Positions 1 through 7,590 of a stretch of DNA of 64,000 nt are shown piece after piece. Under the pieces are notes generated by a model. It searched no databases. It saw only the letters and a program-made list of their open reading frames with translations, and was not told the DNA's origin. This DNA comes from Pseudomonas sp. PD9R (GTDB lineage Bacteria; Pseudomonadota; Gammaproteobacteria; Pseudomonadales; Pseudomonadaceae), in NCBI RefSeq assembly GCF_019200975.1, contig NZ_JAHTMR010000016.1:62006-126005 (forward strand), written 5' to 3'. Each line of letters begins with the position of its first letter. Position 1 is the first letter of the stretch. The translations under genes were made by a program, and so were the position numbers.

Positions 1-1304
1 ATGGCGGCGGACTCACCGCGCAACGGGTAATCGATGGCTTGCAGCACTTGAATGTGCGCCGGGCCGATGGCGATGCCCGGCGCGGCGGCGATGGCCTGGA
101 CCAGACTGCCAGACGCCGGTGCGAGCACCACCGTCGCTACTTCGACGAGCACCTCTTGAACTTGACTGACCGCTGGCAGCGGCTCGATTTCTTCACCGAG
201 GCCTTCTTCGATGGCAACCAGCAACGCCGGTAACGCATCGGCGGCGATGCTCGGTTCGGCGATGATTTCCAGCACCTGACCGCGACGGGCGCCGAGGCTG
301 AGCAGTTTGCTCAAGCTCTTCACCGACACCGCGCTGTCCTGACTGTCGACGAGGCGGATGCGAATTTCGCCTTCAAAACTTTTCGCCAATTGCGCGAGAA
401 TCTTCGCCGGACGCGCATGCAAACCGTGGGCGTTGGCCAGCGCAATCCGCGCACTCGGCCAGTCCGCCGGCAGTTCACCGCCGAGCACTTCAAGCACCGC
501 GCGGCAACTGGTGGCGCGGCCCAACTCATGGCCGCGACCTTCAATCAGCAACGCGCACAGTCGTTCGAGCAACGCTTGATGGGCTTCGCCAAGACTGGCC
601 AGGCAGAACAACCCACTCAACGGCTGACCCAGGTAACGCAGGGGTCTGTCCGGGGTAACGAACGCCAGGCCGGGGCGCTTGACCGTTTGCTCACTGTGTA
701 ACCACCACAGGCCATCACCCAACGGCAGCGCTTCGACCTGCTGCAACACGGCGGAAAAACCGTTGCTCACACAGTCCGCCTGACGCAGCAAACGCGCGCC
801 GCGCCAGACCAGCTCTTCGAAATCCTCTGCGGCAACGCCCAGGCCGATCATCTGTGCATCCAGCGCCAGCTCTTGCGGCGCACCTTGCAGCAGTTTCAGC
901 AGCGACTCTGCGGTGCTGGCACGACGCAGCGCCTGACCCAGATCGGTCTCGCCGAGGGCACGTGTCAGCAATTGCAGCAGGCGTAAATGTTCATCGGATT
1001 TGGCGGCAATACCGATCGCCAGATAGACGATCTGCCCGTCGCCCCAATCCACACCGTCGGGGAACTGCATCAGGCGCACGCCGGTGGAAAACACCTGATC
1101 GCGGGTTTGCGGCGTACCGTGGGGAATGGCAATACCTTGACCGAGAAAGGTCGAGCCCTGGGCTTCACGCGCTTGCAGGCCGGCGAGGTAGCCCTCGGCA
1201 ACCAGGCCATCGGCAACCAGATGGCTGGCCAGCAATTGCAACGCTGCGGACTTATCCGCAGCCGATTGGCCCATGGATATCTGCTCTATGGTGAGCTCGA
1301 GCAT
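1..1304 (-). CDS. fruB: Fructose-specific PTS multiphosphoryl transfer protein (EIIA-HPr-EI), partial
   Basis: Relays phosphate from phosphoenolpyruvate to the fructose permease (EIIBC, FruA) at the inner membrane. About 434 N-terminal residues are visible; the protein runs off the left edge. Domain order seen: an EIIA-fructose domain at about residues 1-150 with the phospho-accepting His62 in IPHGTP, a linker, then an HPr domain whose active His296 sits in GLHARP, followed by the start of the enzyme I domain (AAPGIAIGPAHI). This fused EIIA-HPr-EI order is the classic pseudomonad FruB. The ATG at 1302-1304 has a strong ribosome site (AAAAAGGAGAAAGC) just before it. It is divergent from fruR, and an exact Cra operator lies between them, so induction by fructose-1-phosphate through Cra is expected. 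fruK and fruA probably follow beyond the edge. Confidence 0.95.
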   Translation of the reverse strand, partial: MLELTIEQISMGQSAADKSAALQLLASHLVADGLVAEGYLAGLQAREAQGSTFLGQGIAIPHGTPQTRDQVFSTGVRLMQFPDGVDWGDGQIVYLAIGIAAKSDEHLRLLQLLTRALGETDLGQALRRASTAESLLKLLQGAPQELALDAQMIGLGVAAEDFEELVWRGARLLRQADCVSNGFSAVLQQVEALPLGDGLWWLHSEQTVKRPGLAFVTPDRPLRYLGQPLSGLFCLASLGEAHQALLERLCALLIEGRGHELGRATSCRAVLEVLGGELPADWPSARIALANAHGLHARPAKILAQLAKSFEGEIRIRLVDSQDSAVSVKSLSKLLSLGARRGQVLEIIAEPSIAADALPALLVAIEEGLGEEIEPLPAVSQVQEVLVEVATVVLAPASGSLVQAIAAAPGIAIGPAHIQVLQAIDYPLRGESAA

Positions 1305-1441
1305 GCTTTCTCCTTTTTGGCGCCTGTGGGCACCAGGTATTGTTTTGAATGATTCAGCTTAGGCGCTTGCCTTAAAACAATCTTTGGCGGTTTCGTGGCA
1401 GAACCGGCCAAAGGCACCCATAACGTAGAAAATACGCTTGC

Positions 1442-1453
1442 TGAAACGTTTAA
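1442..1453 (-). promoter_or_regulatory. Cra/FruR operator for fruB
   Basis: The minus strand reads TTAAACGTTTCA, the operator described for Cra at the Pseudomonas putida fruB promoter; on the plus strand GCTGAAACGTTT also fits the enterobacterial Cra consensus. It lies about 138 bp upstream of the fruB start and 145 bp upstream of fruR, so one bound repressor could act on both divergent promoters. Confidence 0.8.
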
Positions 1454-1597
1454 TCTAGATTGATTGGCACGTTACTCGATAATGCCCCATCCTTGAAGTC
1501 CAACTTGTCGGATGCGTGAAGGCGAGGTCGCCTGCCTGAATCGGGTAGGATTGACGAAAATGTCGAGGCAAGCTCGAAAAAACAAGGAACTCCCGGG

Positions 1598-2593
1598 TTG
1601 AAACTCAGTGATATCGCCCAGTTGGCCGGTGTGTCCGTTACCACCGCCAGCTATGTCATCAATGGCAAGGCCGAACAGCAGCGCATCAGTCGTGCCACCG
1701 TCGAACGCGTACGTGCGGTCGTCGAGCAACATGGCTTCACGCCCAACCCCCAAGCCGCCGGGTTGCGCAGTCGGCATACCCGAACATTAGGGTTCATTCT
1801 GCCGGATCTGGAAAACCCCAGTTACGCACGAATCGCCAAACTGCTTGAACAAGGCGCGCGGGCTCGCGGCTATCAGTTGCTGATCGCCAGTTCCGACGAC
1901 GCGCCGGACAGCGAACGGCAACTGCTGCAACTGTTCCGTGCTCGGCGCTGCGACGCACTGATTGTTGCCAGTTGCCTTCCGCCGGGCGACGACAGCTACC
2001 GCCAGTTACAGGCTAAAGGCATTCCGATCATTGCAATTGACCGGGTAATGGAGCCGGAACATTTCTGCTCGGTGATCAGCGACGACCGCGAAGCCAGTTT
2101 GCACCTGACCCAAAGCCTGCTGGACCCGTTGCCCACGCAAATCGCCCTGATCGGTGCCCGCCCGGAATTGAGCATCAGTCAGGAGCGAGCCGCCGGCTTC
2201 AAAGAGGCGCTGGCTGGATTCAAAGGCGAAGTGCTGATCGAGCATGGCGAATCATTCAGCCGTGAATGCGGCAAACAGTTGATGGAAGAGTTACTTCAGC
2301 GCGTAGGACATTTGCCCGAGGCACTGGTGACTACGTCTTACGTATTGCTGCAGGGCGTCTTTGATGCCTTGCACGACTTCCCGCTGAAAAACCGCCCATT
2401 GCGCCTCGGCACATTCGGTGACACCCAACTACTGGACTTCCTGCCGCTACCGGTCAACGCCATGGCCCAACAGCATCAGCTGATTGCCGACAAGGCCCTC
2501 GCACTGGCGCTGGCGGCCATCGAGCAGTCCGACTATCAACCCGGCGTGCAGGCCATCGCGCGTACCTTCAAGCAGCGAATTCGCCAGGACTGA
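1598..2593 (+). CDS. fruR: LacI-family catabolite repressor/activator Cra (FruR)
   Basis: Transcription factor of the LacI/GalR family, 331 residues, expected to repress the fructose PTS operon until fructose-1-phosphate binds. The N-terminus has the helix-turn-helix (MKLSDIAQLAGVSVTTASYV, residues 1-20) and hinge (RISRATVERVRAVVEQHGF), followed by a periplasmic-binding-like effector domain from about residue 60 (TLGFILPDLENPSYARIAKL). The start is TTG at 1598: AAGGA lies 9 bases upstream and the protein then begins exactly at the conserved Cra N-terminus. The tatD-type gene follows after 3 bp, so the two are probably co-transcribed. Confidence 0.93.
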   Translation: MKLSDIAQLAGVSVTTASYVINGKAEQQRISRATVERVRAVVEQHGFTPNPQAAGLRSRHTRTLGFILPDLENPSYARIAKLLEQGARARGYQLLIASSDDAPDSERQLLQLFRARRCDALIVASCLPPGDDSYRQLQAKGIPIIAIDRVMEPEHFCSVISDDREASLHLTQSLLDPLPTQIALIGARPELSISQERAAGFKEALAGFKGEVLIEHGESFSRECGKQLMEELLQRVGHLPEALVTTSYVLLQGVFDALHDFPLKNRPLRLGTFGDTQLLDFLPLPVNAMAQQHQLIADKALALALAAIEQSDYQPGVQAIARTFKQRIRQD

Positions 2594-2596
2594 ACC

Positions 2597-3373
2597 GTGG
2601 AGCTGATCGACAGCCACACTCATCTGGATTTTCCGGACTTCGACGCGGATCGTCAGGCGCTGATGGCCGAAAGCCGTGCCCTAGGGGTGCGGCGGATGGT
2701 GGTGCTGGGGGTTTATCAGGGCAATTGGCAGCGGGTCTGGGATCTGGTGCAGAGCGATCCCGACCTGCATGCAGCGTTCGGTTTGCATCCGGTGTATCTG
2801 GAGGATCATCGTCCAGAGGATTTGCAGGCGCTCGGTGAGTGGTTGACCCGCCTGAGCGGTCATCGGCAATTGTGTGCGGTGGGCGAGATCGGCCTGGACT
2901 ATTTCATCGAAACCCTGGATCGCGAACGCCAGCAAGCGCTGTTCGATGCGCAGCTGCAATTGGCGGCGGACTTTAATCTGCCCGCGCTGATTCATGTACG
3001 ACGCAGCCATGCGGCGGTAATCGCTACGCTCAAGCGCTTTCGTTTACGGCGCGCCGGCATCATTCATGCCTTTGCCGGCAGCAAGGAAGAAGCTCGCGAA
3101 TACATCAAGCTGGGTTTCAAACTTGGACTGGGCGGTGCCGCGACCTGGCCCCAGGCGCTGCGCATGCACCGGGTACTCGCCGAGCTTCCGCTCGACTCAG
3201 TGGTGCTGGAAACCGACTCACCGGACATGCCGCCTGCCATGTTCCCTGGCCAACGCAACAGCCCTGCGCACTTGCCGGCAATCTGCGCGGCACTCGCCGC
3301 CATCATGGCGACCAGCCCCGAACAATTGGCGGCCGCCAGTACCGCCAATGCCTGTGAGCTGTTCAACTGGTAA
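2597..3373 (+). CDS. TatD-family metal-dependent hydrolase (YjjV-like)
   Basis: Predicted cytoplasmic metal-dependent hydrolase/DNase of the TatD family, 258 residues, the usual family length. Metal-binding motifs are visible in order: SHTHLDF near residue 6, GEIGLDYF near residue 96, IHVRRSH near 132, HAFAGS near 156 and ETDSPDMPP near 205. The start is GTG at 2597, 3 bp after fruR, so it is translationally linked to fruR. The substrate cannot be told from sequence; E. coli YjjV is the closest type I recognise. Its stop codon abuts the stop of the convergent gene with no spacer. Confidence 0.9.
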   Translation: MELIDSHTHLDFPDFDADRQALMAESRALGVRRMVVLGVYQGNWQRVWDLVQSDPDLHAAFGLHPVYLEDHRPEDLQALGEWLTRLSGHRQLCAVGEIGLDYFIETLDRERQQALFDAQLQLAADFNLPALIHVRRSHAAVIATLKRFRLRRAGIIHAFAGSKEEAREYIKLGFKLGLGGAATWPQALRMHRVLAELPLDSVVLETDSPDMPPAMFPGQRNSPAHLPAICAALAAIMATSPEQLAAASTANACELFNW

Positions 3374-3763
3374 TCAGTCGGCGTGGGCCCTGGCAGCTTC
3401 AAAAATCAACGTCATGTGCTGACGCTGACGAGCAAAATGTAAGGCGATGAAGTAGACGAAAATCGCCAGCAGCGAATAATTCAGCTGCTCCACAACACTC
3501 AACATTCCCACCCACTCCATGACCAACGCCACCAGCAACGCGGTGCAAATCATCACCAACAGGCTTGCCTTCAACATGGCCAGTGCGTCGAGAGATCTGA
3601 AGCGCCTGATCTGTTTCGGGTCGCTCAGTTGTAAGTTTTTTTGGCAGTGGGAACAGGTGAATGCTTCGTTGATTGCAATGGCATTGAGTTGCCAGGGTGT
3701 GAGTAACAGCGTGCGCTGGCAGTGAGCACAGCGACCCTGGATTCCTTGCGTTGCAACAGCCAT
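3374..3763 (-). CDS. Small zinc-ribbon membrane protein of unknown function
   Basis: A 129-residue protein I cannot name. Two CxxC pairs near the N-terminus (CAHC at about 12-15 and CSHC at about 37-40) look like a zinc ribbon. Two hydrophobic segments follow (about 65-83, LLVMICTALLVALVMEWV, and about 92-110, LNYSLLAIFVYFIALHF), ending in a short charged tail. The topology suggests a cytoplasmic metal-binding head on a helical hairpin in the inner membrane. It starts at ATG 3761-3763. Its stop codon is directly adjacent to that of the convergent TatD-type gene. Confidence 0.75.
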   Translation of the reverse strand: MAVATQGIQGRCAHCQRTLLLTPWQLNAIAINEAFTCSHCQKNLQLSDPKQIRRFRSLDALAMLKASLLVMICTALLVALVMEWVGMLSVVEQLNYSLLAIFVYFIALHFARQRQHMTLIFEAARAHAD

Positions 3764-3832
3764 TACCGGGCCTCCTCCAAGCGGTCAGTGAAGTGAATCT
3801 TCCCTCATTGAAGACGAAAAAACGAAACCTGC

Positions 3833-3861
3833 GCAAAAACCTGCAGGAGCAGCCGCAGGTT
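3833..3861 (-). terminator. Rho-independent terminator after the chemoreceptor gene
   Basis: On the minus strand a 7-bp stem AACCTGC/GCAGGTT with a 10-base loop runs into a T tract (GTTTTTGC) just after the chemoreceptor stop at 3871. Confidence 0.6.
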
Positions 3862-3870
3862 CGGGGGTCT

Positions 3871-5901
3871 TCAGACGCGGAACGCGCTGATCAATTGTTT
3901 GAGCTCCACCACCTGAGCCGATAGCGCACGACTGGCATCCTCGGTCTGGTGCGCACCTTCAGCGGTTCGCTCACCGGCACGGTTGATCTCGACGATGTTT
4001 TGATCGATGTCGTGGGCCACAGCGGTTTGTTGCTCCACAGCGGCGGCGATCTGCTGGTTCTGGTCGACGATCATGCCTACGGCACCGAGAATGTTTTCCA
4101 GGGCTTGCTGGACTTTTTCCGACTGCCCCACCGTGCCATTCGCCATCTCGTGGCTAACGCCCATCGCCTTCACCGCTGCGCCGACACCGCCGTGCAGCTT
4201 GGCGATCATCTGTTCGATTTCTTCGGTCGATTGCTGGGTACGTTTGGCCAGTGTCCGGACCTCGTCCGCCACCACCGCAAAACCACGGCCCTGCTCACCA
4301 GCCCTGGCCGCTTCGATTGCGGCGTTAAGTGCCAACAAATTGGTCTGTTCGGCGATGCTCTTGATCACTTCCAGCACGCGACTGATCGACTGACTGTCGT
4401 TGGCCAGTTGATTGATCACCAGCACCGACTGATCGATCTCACTGGCCAATGCCGCGATGCTGCCTTGCTGGGATTCCACCAGCCCGCGCCCGCTGATGGT
4501 TTCATCGTTGACGCTGTGGGCACTGCTGACCGCTGCTGCCGCACTGCGCGCAACTTCCAGGGAGGTAGCGGACATCTGGTTCATTGCCGTGGCGACCTGT
4601 TCGATCTGTGTGCGCTGACCCGCCACCGCCTGATTACTTTGCGCTGACACGTTCTCCACTTGCCCGGCCTGGCGCTCGACCTCGCCGACGGTCTGCCCCA
4701 CGCGTTCGATCAAGTCATGGATCTTCTTCACCGTACCATTGAACACTTCACCCAACTCGCCCAGCTCATCACGGCTGTGGGCACTGAAGGTCACCGTCAT
4801 GTCGCCGGCCGCCACTTTATCCATCACTCCGCCGAGGCGTTTCAGGGTAGTGCGGGTTGAGGCATAGAAGCCGCCGTAGAGGTAGAAAATCAGCACAAAC
4901 ACCACCGACAGCGCCACAGCCTGCAACACCATATGGGTGCGGTTCTGCTCAAGGCGCTGCTGTAACTGGGTGCCGAGAAATTTCAGGGTGGCTTCGTTGA
5001 GTTGGTAAGTGTGGTCCATCAGGCCAGTGACCTGATCGTAAAAGCCCTGCCACGGCGCATCGAGCGTGTCGGCCATCACCACTTGTTCTTCGAACAGTTC
5101 ACTGGCTTTTTTCAGTGATGCCCGGCTGCTATCGGCCAAGGAGGCCAGGGTTTCTCGCGCAGCCTTGCTCGAACTCAAGGCGTCCTGCAACTTCAAGCCA
5201 TATTCGCCCTGCAGTTTCTCGATCTGGGCCAGCAATTCATCGAAACGCGTACTGGATGCTGAATTGAGAAAACCCTGCCCCAGTGAAAAAGAGCCCATCG
5301 CCCGGCCTTCGCCGAGAAGCTGGGTCACCGGCGGGGTGACGTTGGTAATGAGCTCACTCAGCTGACGCATATCGCTTTGCGTATCGCGGCTCAGACCGGC
5401 CTGACTGGCGACGATCTGGCTGAAAATCTGTGCGCTGCCAAGCAATTTGCCAATCATCCCGCTTTTACTTTGCAGGGAAGTTTCGCTGTGCTGCGCCTTG
5501 AAGGCGGCGATCATTTCATCGCGTTTGGTATCAAATACCGTGATGTGTTCCGGGTCGGTGCTCATCGCGGTCAACCCTTGCAAGCGCGCCAGAATACTTT
5601 GCTCCAGCGTACTGATCTGCGACTCGATATTGCCGGCCTTGCCGGACTGGCCGAGGGAGACATTGATCTGCACCAGGTTGTTCAGGGTTTCCAGATCGCG
5701 CCGTAACGTCAGGCTGCTGCCCAGCAGATCGAGGCTTTGCAGTTCAATCCGGGTGCCCTGGAATTCGCGGTAGGAATCACGTACCAGGTAGAAGTTGGTT
5801 ACCAGCATGGGTACCAGGAACAGTACGCTGATCAGGCTGAACTTCATGCCAAAGCTCAGGCGGTTCATCAGCGCGACGGCGGGATAGAGCAAGCTCTTCA
5901 C
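3871..5901 (-). CDS. Methyl-accepting chemotaxis protein
   Basis: Inner-membrane chemoreceptor, 676 residues. First membrane helix at about 18-40 (FSLISVLFLVPMLVTNFYLV), a long periplasmic region of about 285 residues predicted mostly helical, second helix at about 324-348, a HAMP linker, then a full signalling domain with the highly conserved hairpin tip (EQTNLLALNAAIEAARAGEQ near residue 520) that contacts CheA/CheW. There is no C-terminal CheR-docking pentapeptide; the protein ends LKQLISAFRV. Gene context matches P. aeruginosa PA4520, next to ampE. The ligand is unknown; the large periplasmic part is not an obvious dCache or PilJ domain by eye. Confidence 0.93.
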   Translation of the reverse strand: MKSLLYPAVALMNRLSFGMKFSLISVLFLVPMLVTNFYLVRDSYREFQGTRIELQSLDLLGSSLTLRRDLETLNNLVQINVSLGQSGKAGNIESQISTLEQSILARLQGLTAMSTDPEHITVFDTKRDEMIAAFKAQHSETSLQSKSGMIGKLLGSAQIFSQIVASQAGLSRDTQSDMRQLSELITNVTPPVTQLLGEGRAMGSFSLGQGFLNSASSTRFDELLAQIEKLQGEYGLKLQDALSSSKAARETLASLADSSRASLKKASELFEEQVVMADTLDAPWQGFYDQVTGLMDHTYQLNEATLKFLGTQLQQRLEQNRTHMVLQAVALSVVFVLIFYLYGGFYASTRTTLKRLGGVMDKVAAGDMTVTFSAHSRDELGELGEVFNGTVKKIHDLIERVGQTVGEVERQAGQVENVSAQSNQAVAGQRTQIEQVATAMNQMSATSLEVARSAAAAVSSAHSVNDETISGRGLVESQQGSIAALASEIDQSVLVINQLANDSQSISRVLEVIKSIAEQTNLLALNAAIEAARAGEQGRGFAVVADEVRTLAKRTQQSTEEIEQMIAKLHGGVGAAVKAMGVSHEMANGTVGQSEKVQQALENILGAVGMIVDQNQQIAAAVEQQTAVAHDIDQNIVEINRAGERTAEGAHQTEDASRALSAQVVELKQLISAFRV

Positions 5902-6025
5902 TGGAAGTCTCCCTTTGATTTCTTATTTTTATTGGCAGGCGCAAGCCGACAGCAGTTAGCCACCCTTCGGCGCTGTCTCTGTATAGCTCAAATCAAGGGA
6001 GGGTTTTGTAACTTAAGGTTAACGG

Positions 6026-6103
6026 CAAAAAGATCGCACCCTGCGACAACTCCTACAAAGTCATGCGATCCCTGTAGGAGCTGCCGCAGGCTGCGATCTT
6101 TTG
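6026..6103. repeat. REP-type imperfect inverted repeat
   Basis: Left arm near 6026-6057 and right arm 6073-6102 are copies of the GATCGCAGCCTGCGGCAGCTC...TGTAG family facing each other, with a few mismatches in the left arm. It lies between the end of ampE and the chemoreceptor start. The same family occurs at 11571-11641 and 43765-43838. Confidence 0.75.
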
Positions 6104-6117
6104 ATCTTCAAACTCAA

Positions 6118-6960
6118 TCAGGGCAGAACGGTCCAAAGAGCGATCCCGGCATACCAGAGCACCGCCGCCCGCAGCAGCAACTCCCAGATGCGATCGAGGT
6201 TGTTGATTCCCTCAGGCCCAACCACCGGCGCTGGTATTTCACCGGCCACCATTCCGGCCTTCTCGATCAATTGAGCTGCACTGATGTTCCAGTTCAGCAG
6301 CTCGTGCAACATCACCCGTCCGACCGCGACAAAGTTGCCAACCAAGGCAAAACTCGCTGCCAGCAGACGTACAGGTACCCAATCGAAGGCATGACGCAGT
6401 TGCGTCGCGCGCTCGACCAGGGCCGGGTTTTGTCCATGCTCTTCGACCAGCGCCAGCAGCCGGTAGCTCAGGGCCGCGACCGGTCCTAACAGGAAGTACC
6501 AGAAAATCACTGCAAAAAAACCCTGATAAGCCTCCCACAGCAAATGGCCCTCGACCCGCTCCAGCAGTTGTTCGCCACTGTCGGCGCAAATATCCAGATC
6601 GCGCTTGGCCACGAGGGCCGCAGCTTGCAGGTCTTCCCTGCGCCAGGCATCGCGGAACGGGCCAAGACCGGCCAGCAGATCGCCGCGCCCCAGGCTGTAA
6701 ATCACCACCAGCAGGTGCACCGGCAATGCCAACAAACCATAAGCCACCGGCTCCAGCACCACCAACAGCAAACCCAGCAACGCCACCGGCAACAACACCA
6801 TCACAGCCAGGATCAGCCATGGGCGATTGATCAGACGCGCGTTGACTTCAAGCCTGGCCAGCTCGCGCAACCAGAAACTGTCACGTTGAACCCGATGGCG
6901 CAGGGCCGAAAACTTCTCGATCCACACCGCCAACAGCAACACCAGAAAACTCATTGTCAT
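6118..6960 (-). CDS. ampE: Regulatory signalling modulator AmpE
   Basis: Inner-membrane protein of 280 residues co-encoded with AmpD; the pair is associated with beta-lactamase induction and cell-wall recycling, though AmpE's own biochemical role remains unclear. Four or more hydrophobic segments are visible: the N-terminal helix (SFLVLLLAVWIEKFSAL), a long double helix at about 45-90 (LAVMVLLPVALLGLLLVV), one near 150-170 (FFAVIFWYFLLGPVAALSY), one near 205 and the C-terminal helix (LLLRAAVLWYAGIALWTVL). Its ATG overlaps the ampD stop in an ATGA, indicating translational coupling. Confidence 0.9.
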   Translation of the reverse strand: MTMSFLVLLLAVWIEKFSALRHRVQRDSFWLRELARLEVNARLINRPWLILAVMVLLPVALLGLLLVVLEPVAYGLLALPVHLLVVIYSLGRGDLLAGLGPFRDAWRREDLQAAALVAKRDLDICADSGEQLLERVEGHLLWEAYQGFFAVIFWYFLLGPVAALSYRLLALVEEHGQNPALVERATQLRHAFDWVPVRLLAASFALVGNFVAVGRVMLHELLNWNISAAQLIEKAGMVAGEIPAPVVGPEGINNLDRIWELLLRAAVLWYAGIALWTVLP

Positions 6961-7526
6961 TCCTCTTTTTCCAGAGCCGCTTTTGCCAATGCTGCGCGAT
7001 AGCGCGCCCAGTCAAACGCCGGCCCCGGATCAGTCTTGCGCCCGGGCGCGATGTCGTTATGCCCGCAGATACGCTGTGTGGTGATGGCTGTGAAGGCGCT
7101 TTGCAGCTGCAGGGTCAGGGCCGTCAGCGCATCATATTGAGCATCAGTGAACGGCAGATCATCCGTGCCTTCAAGCTCGATGCCCACGGAAAAATCGTTA
7201 CAGGTTTCCCGGCCTTCAAAACTCGAAATGCCAGCGTGCCACGCGCGCTCAAGGCAAGAGACAAACTGGGTTACGGCGCCATCACGCTCGATCAGAAAAT
7301 GCGCAGACACTCGAAGGTCGGCAATCCCCTCAAAATAAGGGTGCTCCGTGACATCCAGGCAGTTCTGGAAAAATTCCTGCACCTTGCCGGTGGCGAATTG
7401 CGCCGGTGGCAAGCTGATGTTATGGATCACCAGCAGGGAAATTTCGCCCGTGGGGCGCGCATTGAAGTTGGGCGAGGGGCATAAACGCACGTCCTGACAC
7501 CAACCGCTCGCGGGGTCCAGCTGCAT
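6957..7526 (-). CDS. ampD: 1,6-anhydro-N-acetylmuramyl-L-alanine amidase AmpD
   Basis: Cytoplasmic zinc amidase that cleaves the stem peptide from anhydro-muropeptides during peptidoglycan recycling; its loss derepresses AmpR-controlled beta-lactamase. 189 residues, normal length. The zinc ligands expected for the family are visible: His in LLVIHNISLPP near residue 33, and His plus Asp in ICGHNDIAPGRKTDPGPAFD near 153-165. The signature ISSFEGRETCNDFSVGIELEG is present (near residue 95). First gene of an ampD-ampE operon. Confidence 0.95.
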   Translation of the reverse strand: MQLDPASGWCQDVRLCPSPNFNARPTGEISLLVIHNISLPPAQFATGKVQEFFQNCLDVTEHPYFEGIADLRVSAHFLIERDGAVTQFVSCLERAWHAGISSFEGRETCNDFSVGIELEGTDDLPFTDAQYDALTALTLQLQSAFTAITTQRICGHNDIAPGRKTDPGPAFDWARYRAALAKAALEKEE

Positions 7527-7590
7527 ACAGGTTCCTTCAACGACGACTGTGTGAGTGCCCAGTATGCCGCGATAGACCCTCGGGACGCGA

